A DNA stretch of 64,000 bases from Steromphala cineraria (taxonomy: Eukaryota > Mollusca > Gastropoda > Trochida > Trochidae), in the NCBI GenBank assembly GCA_916613615.1, contig OU744730.1, positions 25,243,406-25,307,405 of the forward strand, given 5' to 3'. Each line of letters begins with the position of its first letter. Position 1 is the first letter of the stretch. This document shows, piece after piece, positions 11,392-24,324 of the stretch. The position numbers and the translations under genes are program-made. The notes under the pieces are model-generated. The model was given only the letters and a program-made list of their open reading frames with translations. It was not told the DNA's origin and ran no database searches.

Positions 11392-14300
11392 ATGTTTATC
11401 TATTTGTCTCAATATAACTATCCGTCGTTCACCGGTAATCTGATTACCCATTTACTGATTTTGTTGATTTAATTATATTCATATATTCAGCCTGTTTCTT
11501 TCATCCATGACATTTTGTCTTAGATAATACAAACTTACTGACGCTTTATCCGTTATAATATTTCGCAGTTAATTGCCTTAAATGTCATTTTTCAATTCGA
11601 GTTTCAACTACATTTTGATATATTGTCCAAATCCGATGATTGTCTCAAATTTTCTTTGAAGTCCAAGTCTTGCATTCTATATAACTCTTGACGGTTGCAA
11701 TTTGTTGATACTGCAGCTATTCAAATAAAAACTTAATATTGCTCGCGGAAACTAGCATAGAAAGAAGGATTCAACTTCCGGCTTCCTGTGCATTATGGAA
11801 TTGATATTTTTTCATACTCGCATTGACATTTTATGTTTCACAGACACATTCTTTGATCAATCATTTCAAAGCAATGGAATTTCACTTTCCGATTTATGAT
11901 TCTAAATGATATGACCTTTTATTATGAAAGCATTTTTTCAAGAGTTTGACATAACCCAATGTCCTACTGACTGACTTAAGTTACTAAACATGAACATGTT
12001 AAATTTGCGGTCCAAACCTGTTTGAAGACAGGCAAACCAAAAAAGACTTGTCCTCAGTCAATATCGTTTTCCTCTGGCTGATACAGACATATACCGACCT
12101 TTAATACCAACATATACTGTATTCCAAATCAAGCATCATTTACAATTAATAACGAATTTTACTCAAATACAGACATGCCTTTTGGTGGTGAAATTGACAA
12201 ATACAAAGGATTTTATCTCAAAATATTTCTTTCAAAGAATTACAAGAGACACCTTTACAAAGATTCAATTTATTTTCAAAGAACTTTTTTATCCATTTAT
12301 CATATTTGAGAATTTTTGAACTTATTTGTTTTACTTTAATTTATGTTATATACTACTTTTACTTAGTCGAGATTTATAAAGCAACTAAGAAGTGTCCATT
12401 AAAGTATGCTAAATCTTCGAAACAATTGCTGAGTAATTTTATCGGACCATCATCTCTAGGTTATGTATGCGTGTTGTCATGTATAGAGACACCCCGTCTG
12501 ATCCGGTGTGCCTCTAAGAAAATGACCATCTCCTTTTTAAGATTATCAACAGTAGCACAGGTGAGCTAAAGCGTTTGTATTTAGATTTTCTTTTATTTTA
12601 AAGAAGATGAAGTGCTAAATATGCTTCAATAAGACTGTAATAACTTATACAGGTATGGTGCTAAGTAACGAAACATTACAACATTCCACAGGTTAATGAC
12701 ATTGAAATAGTGAACACTGTAACATAAGGGCTTCTTTGACACAGCTTGCTTACAGATATACACGATTTACTTATTCATTTGCAAAAAGAAATGAGAGAGT
12801 CTGACCCTTCTTTCATTATCAAGCATATATTTCATTCTTTGTCGTTATTAAAAGGACATAGAATCTTAAAAAGTAATTTTATGAAACATATTCATAGATG
12901 GGACACATTTTAAGTTTAACTTCCATACAGAAGTCTGTATCCAGAACGTTTTTCCGGCGGGTAAATGGAAACGTGTTGTGTGTTTTCAATGTTTCTTCCA
13001 GGAATCTGCCCATAGATACGTCTGACCTTTGGTGATAGTTGCTCTGTTTAATGTCAGTCACCTAAGGAGCTTTGAGATGAATGGAAATCTACACAAGGCT
13101 GACGATAACATTATATTATTGTCAAAATGAGTATAATTATGAATCAATGTATTGATAAAGTGTGGCTGTAATACGAGAAGAAGATTTTGATTCCAAACGC
13201 TGAAATGAATTAAAAAGCAAACAGGCATTCACCATTTTATCATATCGTTTTAACATTAAATCATAAAAAACAATTAAAAAAAACAACTGTTTTTAGAAAA
13301 AGGGACATTGTTGATCTGTGAATTGTAAATAAGATAAACAAGGATGGTCTTAAAACTACTTTTGAGTAATACAAGATATAGCACTCTTACGCATTATGGC
13401 AGCGATGCACAATGCAGTACTTACCGATTGATAAGAAATTAAAATAAGCTTTTAGCATTTAAATTTATAATTTTAAAAACGTTATATTGCTGTGTTACTA
13501 TACCACTGAAACTTTTTCTAATACTCAAATTGTTTGTGTAATGATCATAATGACAAAGCCGGAGACAAAGACTAACAATTTAAGTTTCAAATTATAGAAG
13601 AAGAAGCAATCACTTTTTATTTTTCATTTAACTTCTATTGTAAGTCTATTTATGCAATTAAAACTTGATATTTTCAAGTCAGAATTTATGATTATTTTCA
13701 AAATATAAGCTTCGCCTGTGAAGCTGTTAAACTTAAACGTTTCAAATATGAAACATGAAATTAATTTCTTGATAACATTAATTTTTTTCCTTATAGCTGG
13801 ATATCTTGTGAACAATAATCTCATCGATCTTAAAGAAAATGTTGTTAAGTGACAAACATCAATGAGACTTATGAATATAGCATTTAAATGACAATGACCA
13901 TTAGATAAATGTGGATTTAATGCAACAAAGGGTCACTTTATGTATTCTTTATGCAGGGCTCATTAGATATCAAATCTTTGTTAGAAAGGTGTCCTGCTCT
14001 CAAGAAGTGAAAATGAAAAAACGTCAACCAGCTTTATATTGTATTTCCTGCTGTTTATAAATCTTGGTAGTTCATGCATAAGAATTTACGTAGATGATAA
14101 TCTTGAAATAGAGAAAATACACAACGATTGCAATGCATTTAGTAGCGACAATGATGTCTACCACACTTTTAAAACGACGTTTCGTTGAAAACGTTTTGAT
14201 AGGTTTGGTATTCAACGGATAAACGCGAATAAGAAAGCTATAACATTCAATTATTTCTAAATGGGAATGTTTAAGATAATTTATTCAATTACACCCTAAA

Positions 14301-14599
14301 CGATGTAATCAAAATTTCAAAAAATCACTGACATTGTGACCGTTAAAATGCTTCTAACCATATGGCATCATGTTATACAATGTGTAATTACACTGTTGTT
14401 GTAAAATTCATTTTGGGTAAAGGGAGAGTATCAAAATAAATTTTCATTTTATTTATCAATTGTGTTTAACGATATATAAGAAGCATTTGTCATTTCTATG
14501 AGTTACGATGACAGAAAGAAAAAAATTGGTTTATGAAAGACATAAGGGGACTATCAAGCAGACCATTGACTTGTTTAATGGGTTTTTTGACTATCGTAG
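11392..14599. other. No recognised feature
   Basis: AT-rich sequence. An open frame of 87 codons ending near a CAG/GTGAGC at 12558 was considered, but it has no recognisable protein features. I see nothing else here. Confidence 0.45.
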
Positions 14600-15106
14600 G
14601 TGCAGAGTTACTGACTGTCTCTTAAAGGTCATAATGACAGTTGACACTTTTGTATATGAAAAGTTCACGCTGATTCACAGGAGCTGAATGTCATTAGTGA
14701 AGGTGATAAATGAATTGATACCATGTGTCAATGGCGTTCTTGACAAGGTTGAGATTGTGTTGTAACAGACAGGTATAGAGTTACTGACTGTCTAGTAAAG
14801 GTCATAATGACAGTTGACACTTGTGTATGTATATGAAAAGTTCACACGAGTTAGATGTCATTAGTGAAGGTGATAAATGAATTGATATCATGTGTCAATA
14901 ACGTTCTTGACAAGGTTGAGATTGTGTTGTAACAGACAAGTATAGAGTTACTGACTGTCTAGTAAAGGTCATAATGACAGTTGACACTTTCGTATGTATA
15001 TGAAAAGTTCACACGAGTTAGATGTCATTAGTGAAGGTGATAAATGAATTGATATCATGTGTCAATGACGTTCTTGACAAGGTTGAGATTGTGTTGAAAC
15101 AGACAG
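14600..15106 (+). repeat. Tandem repeat, three units of about 167-173 bp
   Basis: Units begin at 14600, 14773 and 14940 (RGAGTTACTGACTGTCT) and end at about 15106. Units two and three are nearly identical, while unit one has a few extra bases. The first unit's flank suggests partial homology to sequence further left. There is no open frame across the array. Confidence 0.9.
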
Positions 15107-15210
15107 GTATCACTCATTAACGCTATGATTAACACAATATGAGATCATTCCTGACGAACATCTTAGTTGAAAACCTTACAGTTAAACCAGAAAGAAAGTA
15201 CCACCTTTGA

Positions 15211-15282
15211 AGAAATTTCTAGAAATTTTCTAGAACGTATCTAGAAAGTTTCTAGATACGCACTAAAAAGTTTCTAGATACG
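15211..15282 (+). promoter_or_regulatory. Heat-shock-element-like TTCTAGAA cluster
   Basis: Read as 5-bp blocks, 15211-15225 gives AGAAA TTTCT AGAAA, a textbook nGAAnnTTCnnGAA array. After a single extra T at 15226 it continues TTTCT AGAAC. Three further CTAGAAA/TTTCTAG repeats follow to 15282. No gene start is visible nearby, so function is uncertain. It could equally be a small palindromic satellite. Confidence 0.4.
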
Positions 15283-15895
15283 GGGTATGTTTATTTATTG
15301 TATAACTGTACCTCTTCACTCCCATGAACACTACTACTAATGAAGACACTGTCAATTACTCAAGTACGGTAATCTTTTATTACATGATTTCACTTTAAGT
15401 CTATATTATTTTCCAACAGAGTCTGAAACGCAACTTAAACTTTATTGAAATTTTTTATTTATCATTCCATATAACGAAAATATAATGAACAGTTATCCTA
15501 ACATTTTGATTATTTTGACCCTTTTCAGCGAATTCATGTTGTGCAAGGTTGATCAGTGCTCATATGTGATCATGATCAGCTTAGCACGTCGAACGTTAGT
15601 TTGATATTTGGTTGTAATTGATATGGGATAGGAGAATCTTTGAGCTCGAGGTATTCAGTTTCAAAACATTCTAATAACTTCTATTGCATTGTATTAATCC
15701 TTCATTTTAAAAAATAAATGTAATTAACAATAATTGAACCTGCCGATAGAAATTGTGTGTTTATATCCTAAATGTCATCGACCAAGGTAATAAATCATGC
15801 ATTGTCTTCAGATATATAAAGGCCAATGACTTTATTCAATTCGAACAAGCTGCACACATGTTTTAAACGGTCATTAAAGAGGTATTTCGCATCCT

Positions 15896-16251
15896 TTAAA
15901 GGGACAGTAGCACGTTTTTAGGGGGACTAGAAGGTGATGTCAGGAAAATGAAAATAAATGGTTCCAATTGAAAGACAATGTATTCAAACTAATTGAAGCA
16001 GTGATACATCAAATATATATTTTATTGTTCAGCCATGTGATTCCGTTTTCTTACACAAAATGAATTAAAGGTGTTTACACAAACATGACAGCCAATGTGA
16101 ATCTTTATGATTTGTTCTCTCAATATGGATGATTGGTTTGTGTAATGGGATTTTTGACACTATCGAAATAATACATTTGCATTTACGTACAATTATCAGT
16201 GAAAAATTGAAAATATATAATTTAAAAAAAAACATGCTACTGCCACTCTAA
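15896..16251 (-). mobile_element. TTAA MITE family, full copy
   Basis: This begins TTAAAGGGACAGTAGCACG and ends CATGCTACTGCCACTCTAA. It is in reverse orientation (GGGGGACTAGAAGGTGATGTC side first). Several point changes in both terminal repeats suggest an older copy. Confidence 0.9.
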
Positions 16252-16341
16252 ACGGTATTTCTGAGGTATTTTCTCATGTCATCATCCTTTAAAAACACCT
16301 AGATTATGGTATTCTGAACAAAATCCTCATTATTCATTACC

Positions 16342-16693
16342 AAAAGGGTACAGACACATAGCTTATATCATTTCATATTTGCAAACTAGCTAGGGAATCT
16401 AACGATATACTCATGGCTTAGTTGGGGATCATAACCATGAAACACACTGTCAGGCATGTTGTATTGTGTTTTACAGTTTCTCTTTCTCCACACCTATGAG
16501 GTCTCATGCCTCGATGGTCGAAGGGTACAAATACATAGATTTTATATCTTTTCATATTTTCAAACTAGGGAATCTAACAATATACTGTTCATTAATTTTT
16601 AGGGGATCATAACCCTGGAAAATAGGCATGTTTTCCTGTGTTTTACAGTTTCCCTTCCTCCACACCTGTGAGGTCTCATACCTCGATGGTCGA
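16342..16693 (+). repeat. Tandem doubling, about 180 bp
   Basis: Two units start at 16342 and about 16520 (GGGTACAGACACATAG and GGGTACAAATACATAG). Both continue through GGGAATCTAAC, GGGGATCATAACC, GTGTTTTACAGTTTC and CCTCGATGGTCGA. Identity is moderate, with small indels. Confidence 0.85.
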
Positions 16694-16704
16694 TAGCTCT
16701 TTAC

Positions 16705-16830
16705 AAGTTTGCATGAGATATTCACTCCGTAATAGCCAATGACACCAGTTTTAAAGGTCATTGTTCTTCTTCTGATAACCTTCAAGGGAATGTGTGAAAC
16801 AATCGGTTTAAACATAACCCGGGGGAGGAA
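16705..16830 (+). repeat. Dispersed repeat shared with 30.8 kb
   Basis: AAGTTTGCATGAGAT, then AAAGGTCA, then AATCGGTTTAAACATAACCC lie at spacings close to those at 30776-30905. These are two old copies of one repeat of unknown class. Confidence 0.55.
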
Positions 16831-17696
16831 CTATCGATTTTTGAGCACTGACAAGGTTACAGCATGAAATTGTGCATCCATCTGCATTCAAAACAACAAT
16901 TATGACGGTACACTGATTCAGGGCAGTTAAAAGGATTCACTCAATTCATGTCATGAGAGAAGACACAGTATCATAATAATGGCGTCAACTCTTAATGAAA
17001 ACAAAGCCTATTGTTGATACCATGATCACTAGTATCAGTATTTTTAACTCCTTATGAATGTCAATACATATGAATAATTGTATTTTGTTATCGAAATCAT
17101 ACTTTCATATTTTCACTCATTAATCATTTGCCTCACAAATTAAATTGATGTAAGATATACCTTATCTACTTTTAGGTGAGAAACCACTGTTGCTTAAGTG
17201 ATGTTTTATACAGCGCAGTTGAGAGTCCAAAATATGTCATTATTATATTGGAATATCCGAAAAACAGATCATGCTTCAGTACAAAAGTAACTATATGTAT
17301 GGCAGTCAGTCAGACAGACATATTTATCTCGTACTGTGGCCAAATGACAGTATTTTGTGTATTTTTCAACGGAGAGTTGTCATGGTAACAGTGTAGTAAA
17401 TCAATATGTGATAATTTTAACGTTGTAAACGATAAAGTTATCCATCTTTGGGCTGACCAGTGTAATTTCTTTTCAATTCAATTTATACATACGAAACCAA
17501 CAAGCCATGGTAAACATCACCGATGCAAAACCAATGATATGAGCGTCCTTATTGATATGAATATTTGACATTACCTAGTATTAAAACATAAATGATTTCA
17601 TTTTATGTTGGACAAAAAGATTTTTGTAAAGAAACCTATTATTCGTAACTGCATCGAATCATATCAATTCAAGCCGTTCATGCAAGGTAAAATTCA
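16831..17696. other. No recognised feature
   Basis: AT-rich, with a single 70-codon unsupported frame and no visible repeat. Confidence 0.5.
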
Positions 17697-18037
17697 TTAA
17701 AGGGGCAGTAGCACGTTTTTAAAAAATTTCACTGATAATTGAAAGTTTATGCTAAATGTATTATTTTGAAAGTGTCAAAAATCTCGTAACACAAACCAAT
17801 CATCCATAGTCAGAGGACAAAGTATAAAGATTCACCTAAAATCCATTGGCAGCCATTTTGTGTGAACACCTTAAATTCTTTTTGTATAAGAAAAAGGAAT
17901 CGCATGACTAAACTTTACATTATATATTTGATTTATTACTGCTCCATTAACTAGTTTAAATGCATTATCTTTCAATTGGAACCATTTTCCTGACTTCACC
18001 TTATATTCCCCCTAAAAACGTGATACTGCCCCTTTAA
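17697..18037 (+). mobile_element. TTAA MITE family, full copy
   Basis: 341 bp from TTAAAGGGGCAGTAGCACG to CGTGATACTGCCCCTTTAA. A small deletion lies just inside the left end. Confidence 0.92.
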
Positions 18038-18618
18038 ATACCAATAACTAATCACATTTTAAAGCAATAACTAATGATTGAAAAGCTGAGTTATCTATAC
18101 AGTAATCCGTGGCATACATGCACTTACATTATCTAAGTCAGAGTAAATGTCAATGACGACATTTCTCAATCGGTTCAAGTTTTCATGCTATAAAAATATT
18201 ATCGACATTGCGCCGGGGTGCAGAAAGTGTAGTAAACATATACACTCAAGGGCATCGTCAACACAGGTACTAAAGTGTGTCCTTGTTAAAGGTTTATTAG
18301 TGTTTTCAAAAATGTGTTTGTGATGGTATCCAATTTTATCAGGAATAGAGAAAGTTTGAAAAGGTGAAGGACAAACGAAACTCGATAAAGCCAGATGGCC
18401 AATCTGTATGGCAGCGTTTAGTAAACGCTGATTTTGGTATTACATATTCATTTTTATTATCTTCATTTTCCAGACAAAGGTGTATAGTTGCTCACGTTAA
18501 GCAATTTGAAAAATACAATATTATTTGAATAAGTGAAAGAAGGTTTTGTTGTGAATAACAAATCTTATCCCATTTTACTGTTCAGGGCATTTAAGGAAGG
18601 TGATTTTGAATCAACAAA

Positions 18619-18934
18619 GGTGAGGTGAGGTGATATGGGGTTTATCGCCGCTTTCAAGAGTATTTCACTTATATCGCAGCTGCTAGTATTATTGCAAGGA
18701 AAAGGCCCGCAACACCATTGTGGTTATCCACTGCGGGGAAACCTGCGAGCATCGGCTGGAACTAGCGAACCATGGGTGGTACTGCCTGAAATTCAGTGTA
18801 GCATTGCACCCAAACCTGACTGCGTGTAGAACAGTTCTCTCCTGCAGACGAAGTTGCCGAGCCCCTGGCAGGATTCGAACCACGGACCTATTGATCCGAA
18901 GCCGAACGCGCTAACCACTACGCTATCCCGCCCC
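18619..18934 (-). mobile_element. tRNA-derived SINE with target duplication
   Basis: On the minus strand the element starts at 18934 with a tRNA-like head, holding the A-box-like TAGCGTAGTGGTTAGCGCG and the B-box GTGGTTCGAATCC. A non-tRNA body follows, and the element ends in a TCACC repeat (GGTGAGGTGAGGTGA on the plus strand). It is flanked by an 11-bp imperfect target duplication, GAATCAACAAA at 18608-18618 and GAATTAACAAA at 18935-18945. The anticodon arm is degenerate, so the source tRNA is uncertain (Arg or Pro possible). Confidence 0.85.
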
Positions 18935-19301
18935 GAATTAACAAAAATAATATATATATATTTGTAAATATCTGTCATAGGAAGCAGAACAGAACTATGA
19001 ATAAAGTAGAGACCATTTGTATTGATGACAGTTTGCCTTATTTTGCCTTGTTCACATAAACAGGCAATTATAGGCAGGAGGTTATACTATGGGTTGATAA
19101 AGTGAACACATCTCCTAAGGAATACATGACTTCGCATGTTATGTGACGTCATAAACAAGATGAAGGTCTGCTTCACATTGATCACTATCCATGTCGAAAT
19201 GTATTTGAGCAGAAACATCTGCAACAGCATTGATGATTCATTTTATGATTCCAACATTCTATTACTGCATTGTACAGATTTGGATTCTTAAGAAAATAAA
19301 T

Positions 19302-19668
19302 TTAAAGGGGCAGTAGCACGTTTTTTGATAATTTTATATTTTAAAATGTTCACTGATAATTGTATGTTAATGCTAAATGTACATGTATTATTTTGACAGT
19401 GTCAAAAATCTCATTACACTAGCCAATCATCCATAGTCAGAGGACAAAGTATGAAGATTCACATAAAATCCACTGGCGGTCATTTAGTGTGAACACCTTT
19501 AATTCATTTGTGTAAGAAAAAGGAATCGCATGGCTAAACTTTACATTATATATTTGATTTATTACTACTCCATTTAGTTTAAATACGTTGTCCTTCAATT
19601 GGAACCAATAATTTTCATTTTCTGACATCATCTTATATTCCCCTAAAAACGTGCTACTGCCCCTTTAA
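19302..19668 (+). mobile_element. TTAA MITE family, full copy
   Basis: 367 bp with intact TTAAAGGGGCAGTAGCACG and CGTGCTACTGCCCCTTTAA ends. A tandem TGTACATGTA insertion lies near the left third. Confidence 0.93.
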
Positions 19669-19854
19669 AGCAATGTGCACAATTTCATGAAAACATCATA
19701 CATGATCAGGACAAATAGCTTGTAAGAATCCAAACTGTTCAAGATATCTTCATTGGTATTAATTGTTTATGAAGAAATTGTCACAAGCATATTTATATCG
19801 ATTCTTTGCAAAAGCTATTGTATGACCCCCTTACGGATACTTTCCGACAAGTCA

Positions 19855-19995
19855 ATATGATTTTTGACAGAGATGATGCTGTGAGAAATCCGCAAGATAT
19901 CCTGCAGAAACTAGAGTGTCAGGAATGAAAAATTGGTATTAGGTTTTCTCCCATGTGGCTTGCCATGCTTCCGGTTTGGCAAGATTGATGATAAA
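19855..19995 (+). repeat. Diverged repeat, inverse copy at 25.5 kb
   Basis: GTGTCAGGAATGAAAAATT, then CCCATGTGGCT, then CTTCCGGTTTG is matched in inverse orientation at 25515-25640. It is an old repeat with no recognisable ends. Confidence 0.6.
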
Positions 19996-21895
19996 TAGAA
20001 AGTGAGACGATATTACAATTGAAAAAATGTTTTTGTATATGAATGTTTGTTATAGTTATAAGACTAATTCATAAACAGATTCCAAAGATTTCACACTTTA
20101 TCTTCCTGTTAGAAGTTTAACTTGAATGTCTTAATATGTTTCAATGTAAGATGTTTGATCAATATTTTCGAGTCTATGAATGTGTTTATTTGCAAATGAA
20201 TTTGTCTTTACAAGCAAGTTTTGGCAACTAAGAAGGGTTTTTGTTTAATGTATAATAACTTTCAACCAAAATAGAACACGCAGTCAGGCTTGTGGTTCAT
20301 GATGTTCACAGGTTATATTAAAAAACAGGATATTTTTTGACTGCAATATACTTATATATATAAAGATATATGCACTTTATATATAAAAGGAATAAGGTCA
20401 AGAAACATTTCAATTATGATTCAAAGTGTTATTCGGGTCCATCTTTGTAATAAGTGAATAATTTAAGAAAATTTGTTTTTAAGAAAGAAATTAGGAAGAA
20501 AGTAGAAATGTCAGACACTGTGATTTTACCAATGTGGTATCTTGTCAATTGTGATATTTGACGTTTTAAATTATTACTTGTTATATCTTCTTTATTATCA
20601 AACCTGAAATGCCAATGACGCCTATTGGACATTTTCCCGATTATACAGAAAGAAATACATAGATGGCTTAACAGGGCATGGGTAAGTTTCGGTTAAATAA
20701 CAGATGTTCTCGATAAAACCAAAAAACCAGATAGCCCTACATATCATCGATAGTAATATCTTAAGAGACGTTTCTTCATTAGTTACATCCGGGTATCCTC
20801 CCAAGTGCCCAAGAGATTCATGTTTGCTGTACATAACGTCTACACCGTGCGTCCTCCATTGTTTAAGACACATTATTTATTCTATTATCTGTTCAGTTTG
20901 TTTCAGTGAAAGATTCCTTATATGAGCCTTCAATGCTCTAATAGTTATGTAAATATTTTTGTATTTCTTCATTTCTTTGTGTGTGCAATGTTTCATGCCT
21001 AATCTCGAATTTTATATGACTTTTTATGTTATTGTTCTTTAGATTAATAATTGTTTTGCAGTTTTGCTTTTTTAAGTGTTGACACTTTTGTGGTTGTTTT
21101 CTGTTTACATTATGTGCAAGTATCAACTAATTGTCTTAACAACAACACGTGGACAGGCGCAAGTTAGTGCAACCGTGAAAGTCATACGGAACTGTGTAGT
21201 TAACAATTACAATGGCATTAATTCCTACAGAAAATAAAACAATCTATACGATCTGCCACATCATTTAGAGGATAATTGATGACTTCAATGTCAGACATTA
21301 AGACATTGTTCTTAGTGGATAAATCAATTCCCAAAAATATTTCTCTGAAACTCTGTTCATTGGCGTCCCAGTATTGTTAAACATGTTGTTTCTTTCACCA
21401 TTCATTTCAATGATTATCCAGTAAAGACATTTGACCTTTGGATTATCAATTGATTGCAATTTTGCAATTTTGCCAAAGGATAATGTGCATTTTGGACTAT
21501 AATTTCTATGACACCTAAGCGTACATAAATCGTGCGTGTAATGTAATTCACGAAAGTACCATATATCTGAAATATATACCGTAGACGATCGTACATAATA
21601 TGGGATATACGTACGATATTATCTAATTCACTAGTAGTAGCAACAGTTCAAGAGTTGCACATTATTAATGAAGAAACTAACGTTGCAACAACAATCTACC
21701 ATGAAGTAGTATTACCGCTTAAGGCAATTATTTGAAGAGATGCGTTCTAAACCTTACGAGTATAACTACAACATGATTTCATGCCTGTTTCTTCTTATGA
21801 TCTTGATCAATCATCAAACAAATATATAAACCATTTAGATGGAGTTCAATGTATTGCCAAGATTTGTGTGTTTATGTTCGCGGGTATGGACTCCC
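19996..21895. other. No gene recognised
   Basis: AT-rich sequence. A perfect small hairpin lies at about 20351-20381 (TATATATAAAG against CTTTATATATA). The open frames here are short and unsupported. Confidence 0.45.
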
Positions 21896-21950
21896 CTGAT
21901 TACCAGATGTGCTTTAATGTTAAACTTTACGTGCAGGTATGGTTAACACA
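21896..21950 (+). repeat. Dispersed block with exon-like frame
   Basis: GATTACCAGATGTGCTTTAA through GTGCAGGTATGG is the best-kept copy, outside the segmental duplication, of the block seen near 3736 and 10276. It reads DYQMCFNVKLYVQ before CAG/GTATGG. In this copy the frame stays open for some 40 codons upstream. It could be a true small exon or a repeat, and I do not recognise a protein family. Confidence 0.4.
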
Positions 21951-23192
21951 AGACCAAGACCGATCTCCAAATCTTATGTGCTCTGTAGGCAATTGCTATG
22001 TACTGAATTCTAGTCATATTCACTGAATCGGATTAGCTTATTTCATAACGTTTTGGTCATTTGGCCCATAGGACATAGGGTATTGACAGTTATTATCATC
22101 ATGAAGCACAGTGACATTTTTCATCTGTCCGAAGGAACAGGGGAGCAATGAATGTAAGGCCGTTAGATTACAGTTTCAACGACATGTTGTAACCGGTTAA
22201 CTTAAAGAGGATTTTATTATTTTACGTATGGCTGTGAAATTTATGTGCAATTGCAGTATAGGTAGATTTGGTCTATGAAGTGTAAATAAGATCAATAACG
22301 TTGCACCTGATATAACTTGTGACCTGTCTTTCAGCTCACGTTTCTGTACATAACAATGTTACATGGCTTGACACTCTTTACACATCATCACCTTCAGTAG
22401 GGATCAATTGATAGGAAATTATATGGTCTTGAAATGGAAATTGTTAATTGATTTTTCTGAAATCAGATGGTAATGGAATTTCGCCTCGGTTAAGAACTCG
22501 TCTCAATATTCACATCACTTTGTGTCTAATATACTGTCGTTAGTTGTAAGGTATCTAACAGTAAATTATACCGTTCTAAGACATGATTGAACTCCTTTCA
22601 ACTATTGTAAAGCTTATTCAATGTACGATGATTTTTAGAACAAGTCCAGACTTAACTACGTAAAAGTGCCTTGCACTTTTTTTAAGGTTTATAGTTATAT
22701 TTCAACATCGAGTTCAACATGTCATTAGATATATTGAATATGACTATTGGCCAATCACGTGCTCCAGTATAAAGCATGCAAAAGTAATCTGCTAATGAGG
22801 CCAAGCTAAACATGTCCCCAGCTAAACCGTCAGTATATCCTTTATTAACAGAAGTTGCGTATTTAAGGATTTCTTTTAGTCTAAGCGTAATGCAAATATG
22901 TTTATAGCTGTTGCAAGGACATGGAGTGTACTCTATTCTTCTTATATAATTCCAATAATTCAGACTTTTTTCTATGTTTGTCAGAATCAGGTGACAAATC
23001 CTGATATATTTATTCAATGCAACAGTCTGTATTTCGTTCTAGAAAGGTCAGTTTCTATCTGTCTGTCTGTCTGTCTGTCATTATTAATCAGCGATGCTTT
23101 GATATCCAATGATTTGAATCGCAGTTACATAAAGATAAACAAATATTAACACTTTATTGTCCTAAATACATGTACTTATTGTAATTTTGTTT
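21951..23192. other. No recognised gene; one microsatellite
   Basis: AT-rich, with a (TCTG)5-type microsatellite at 23058-23079. The minus-strand frame of 111 codons at 22682-23017 is unsupported. Confidence 0.45.
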
Positions 23193-23372
23193 TGTGCCAA
23201 TGGCACCCGGCAGCGCCAGTTAATGTGTTGTTCTACCTTAACAATGCTGAGTGCCAAGCAAGGCTATGCAGCAACCCTCGACTTTTAAAGTCTTTTGTAG
23301 TGATGCGACCTTGAATCGAACCTCGTCCTTCTTTGTGACAACCGGACACTCTACTAACTGAGCTACGTCAGG
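23193..23372 (-). mobile_element. Short tRNA-derived SINE
   Basis: On the minus strand the head runs 23372-23301, with the A-box-like GTAGCTCAGTTAGTAGAG and the B-box GAGGTTCGATTCAAGG. The centre of the head, TTGTCAC, recalls an Asp (GTC) anticodon loop, although the stem does not pair. The body contains TTGCTTGGCACTCAGCATTG and ends GTGCCATTGGCACAAAAC. It is about 180 bp. Target duplications are not evident. Confidence 0.75.
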
Positions 23373-23957
23373 TTAACACTTAACAGAGTGTTCCTATTAT
23401 TCAATATAATTTGATATGGTATGTTTACTCTTTAGGAAAAGTCAAAATGACATTTGGTATTGTCATATTTATTCCAAGATACGTACATCAATATATTCAC
23501 CAGGCCATTAGTTCAGTTAATAATAGTTATATAGTTATATATCAAATGTTAATGGCTTCTCTCATGGGTCATAAAGAGATATAAACTGTCTTAGCTGATC
23601 TTAACATTACCGTATTAGATCATGTGTAATGTTGTATTGTGTCAAAAATGTTGACAAATTAAGAAGTGGTTTGTTATCTAGTTTCTTCAATTACATGTAC
23701 ATCATTCAGTTCTGATCTGTTACTCTTATACTGAAGTCGTCAGAGTAACAACTGGAAAATATCGGTTCAAAATATCCCCAAAGAGACGTGATCGAATCAT
23801 AATCACTGATTATTTTACAGCATGAAGCAGTCACGAAATTGCATTTCACGCGATGATAACAGTCTGTGATTAGAGAAACTTCATCAATTCAGTCAAAATA
23901 GGTTTAGGAAGAAGGCAACTGTATCGAATTACTATCTAGTCTTATAATGTAAACACA

Positions 23958-24324
23958 TTAAAGGGGCAGTAGCACGTTTTTTGATAATTTTATATTTTCA
24001 AATTTTCACTAATAATTGTAAGTTAAAGTTAAATGTATTATCTATACAGTGTCAGAAATCTCATTACACAAGCCAATCATCCATAATCAGCTAGAGGACA
24101 AAGTATGACGATTCACATAAAAGCCATTGGCGGCCATTTTGTGTGAACACCTTTAATTCATTTTGTGTAAGAAAAAGGAATCACATGGCTAAACTTTACG
24201 TTATGATTTTGAATTAGTACTGCTCCATTTAGTTTAAATACATTGTCTTTCAATTGGAACCATTAATTTCCATTTGCCTTACATCACCTCATATTTCCCC
24301 TAAAACGTGCTACTGCCCCTTTAA
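23958..24324 (+). mobile_element. TTAA MITE family, full copy
   Basis: 367 bp with TTAAAGGGGCAGTAGCACG and CGTGCTACTGCCCCTTTAA ends. It has a typical GGCGGCCATTTTGTGTG centre. Confidence 0.94.

Noticed and set aside
12306..12569. Exon ending at CAG/GTGAGC near 12558
   Set aside because: The donor-like site is good, but the translated frame has no family likeness and there is no partner exon.
14600..15106. CRISPR-like array
   Set aside because: Whole 167-bp units repeat without unique spacers, and the setting is eukaryotic.
22682..23017. Minus-strand 111-codon frame
   Set aside because: No recognisable features; AT-rich sequence with random-looking residue use.
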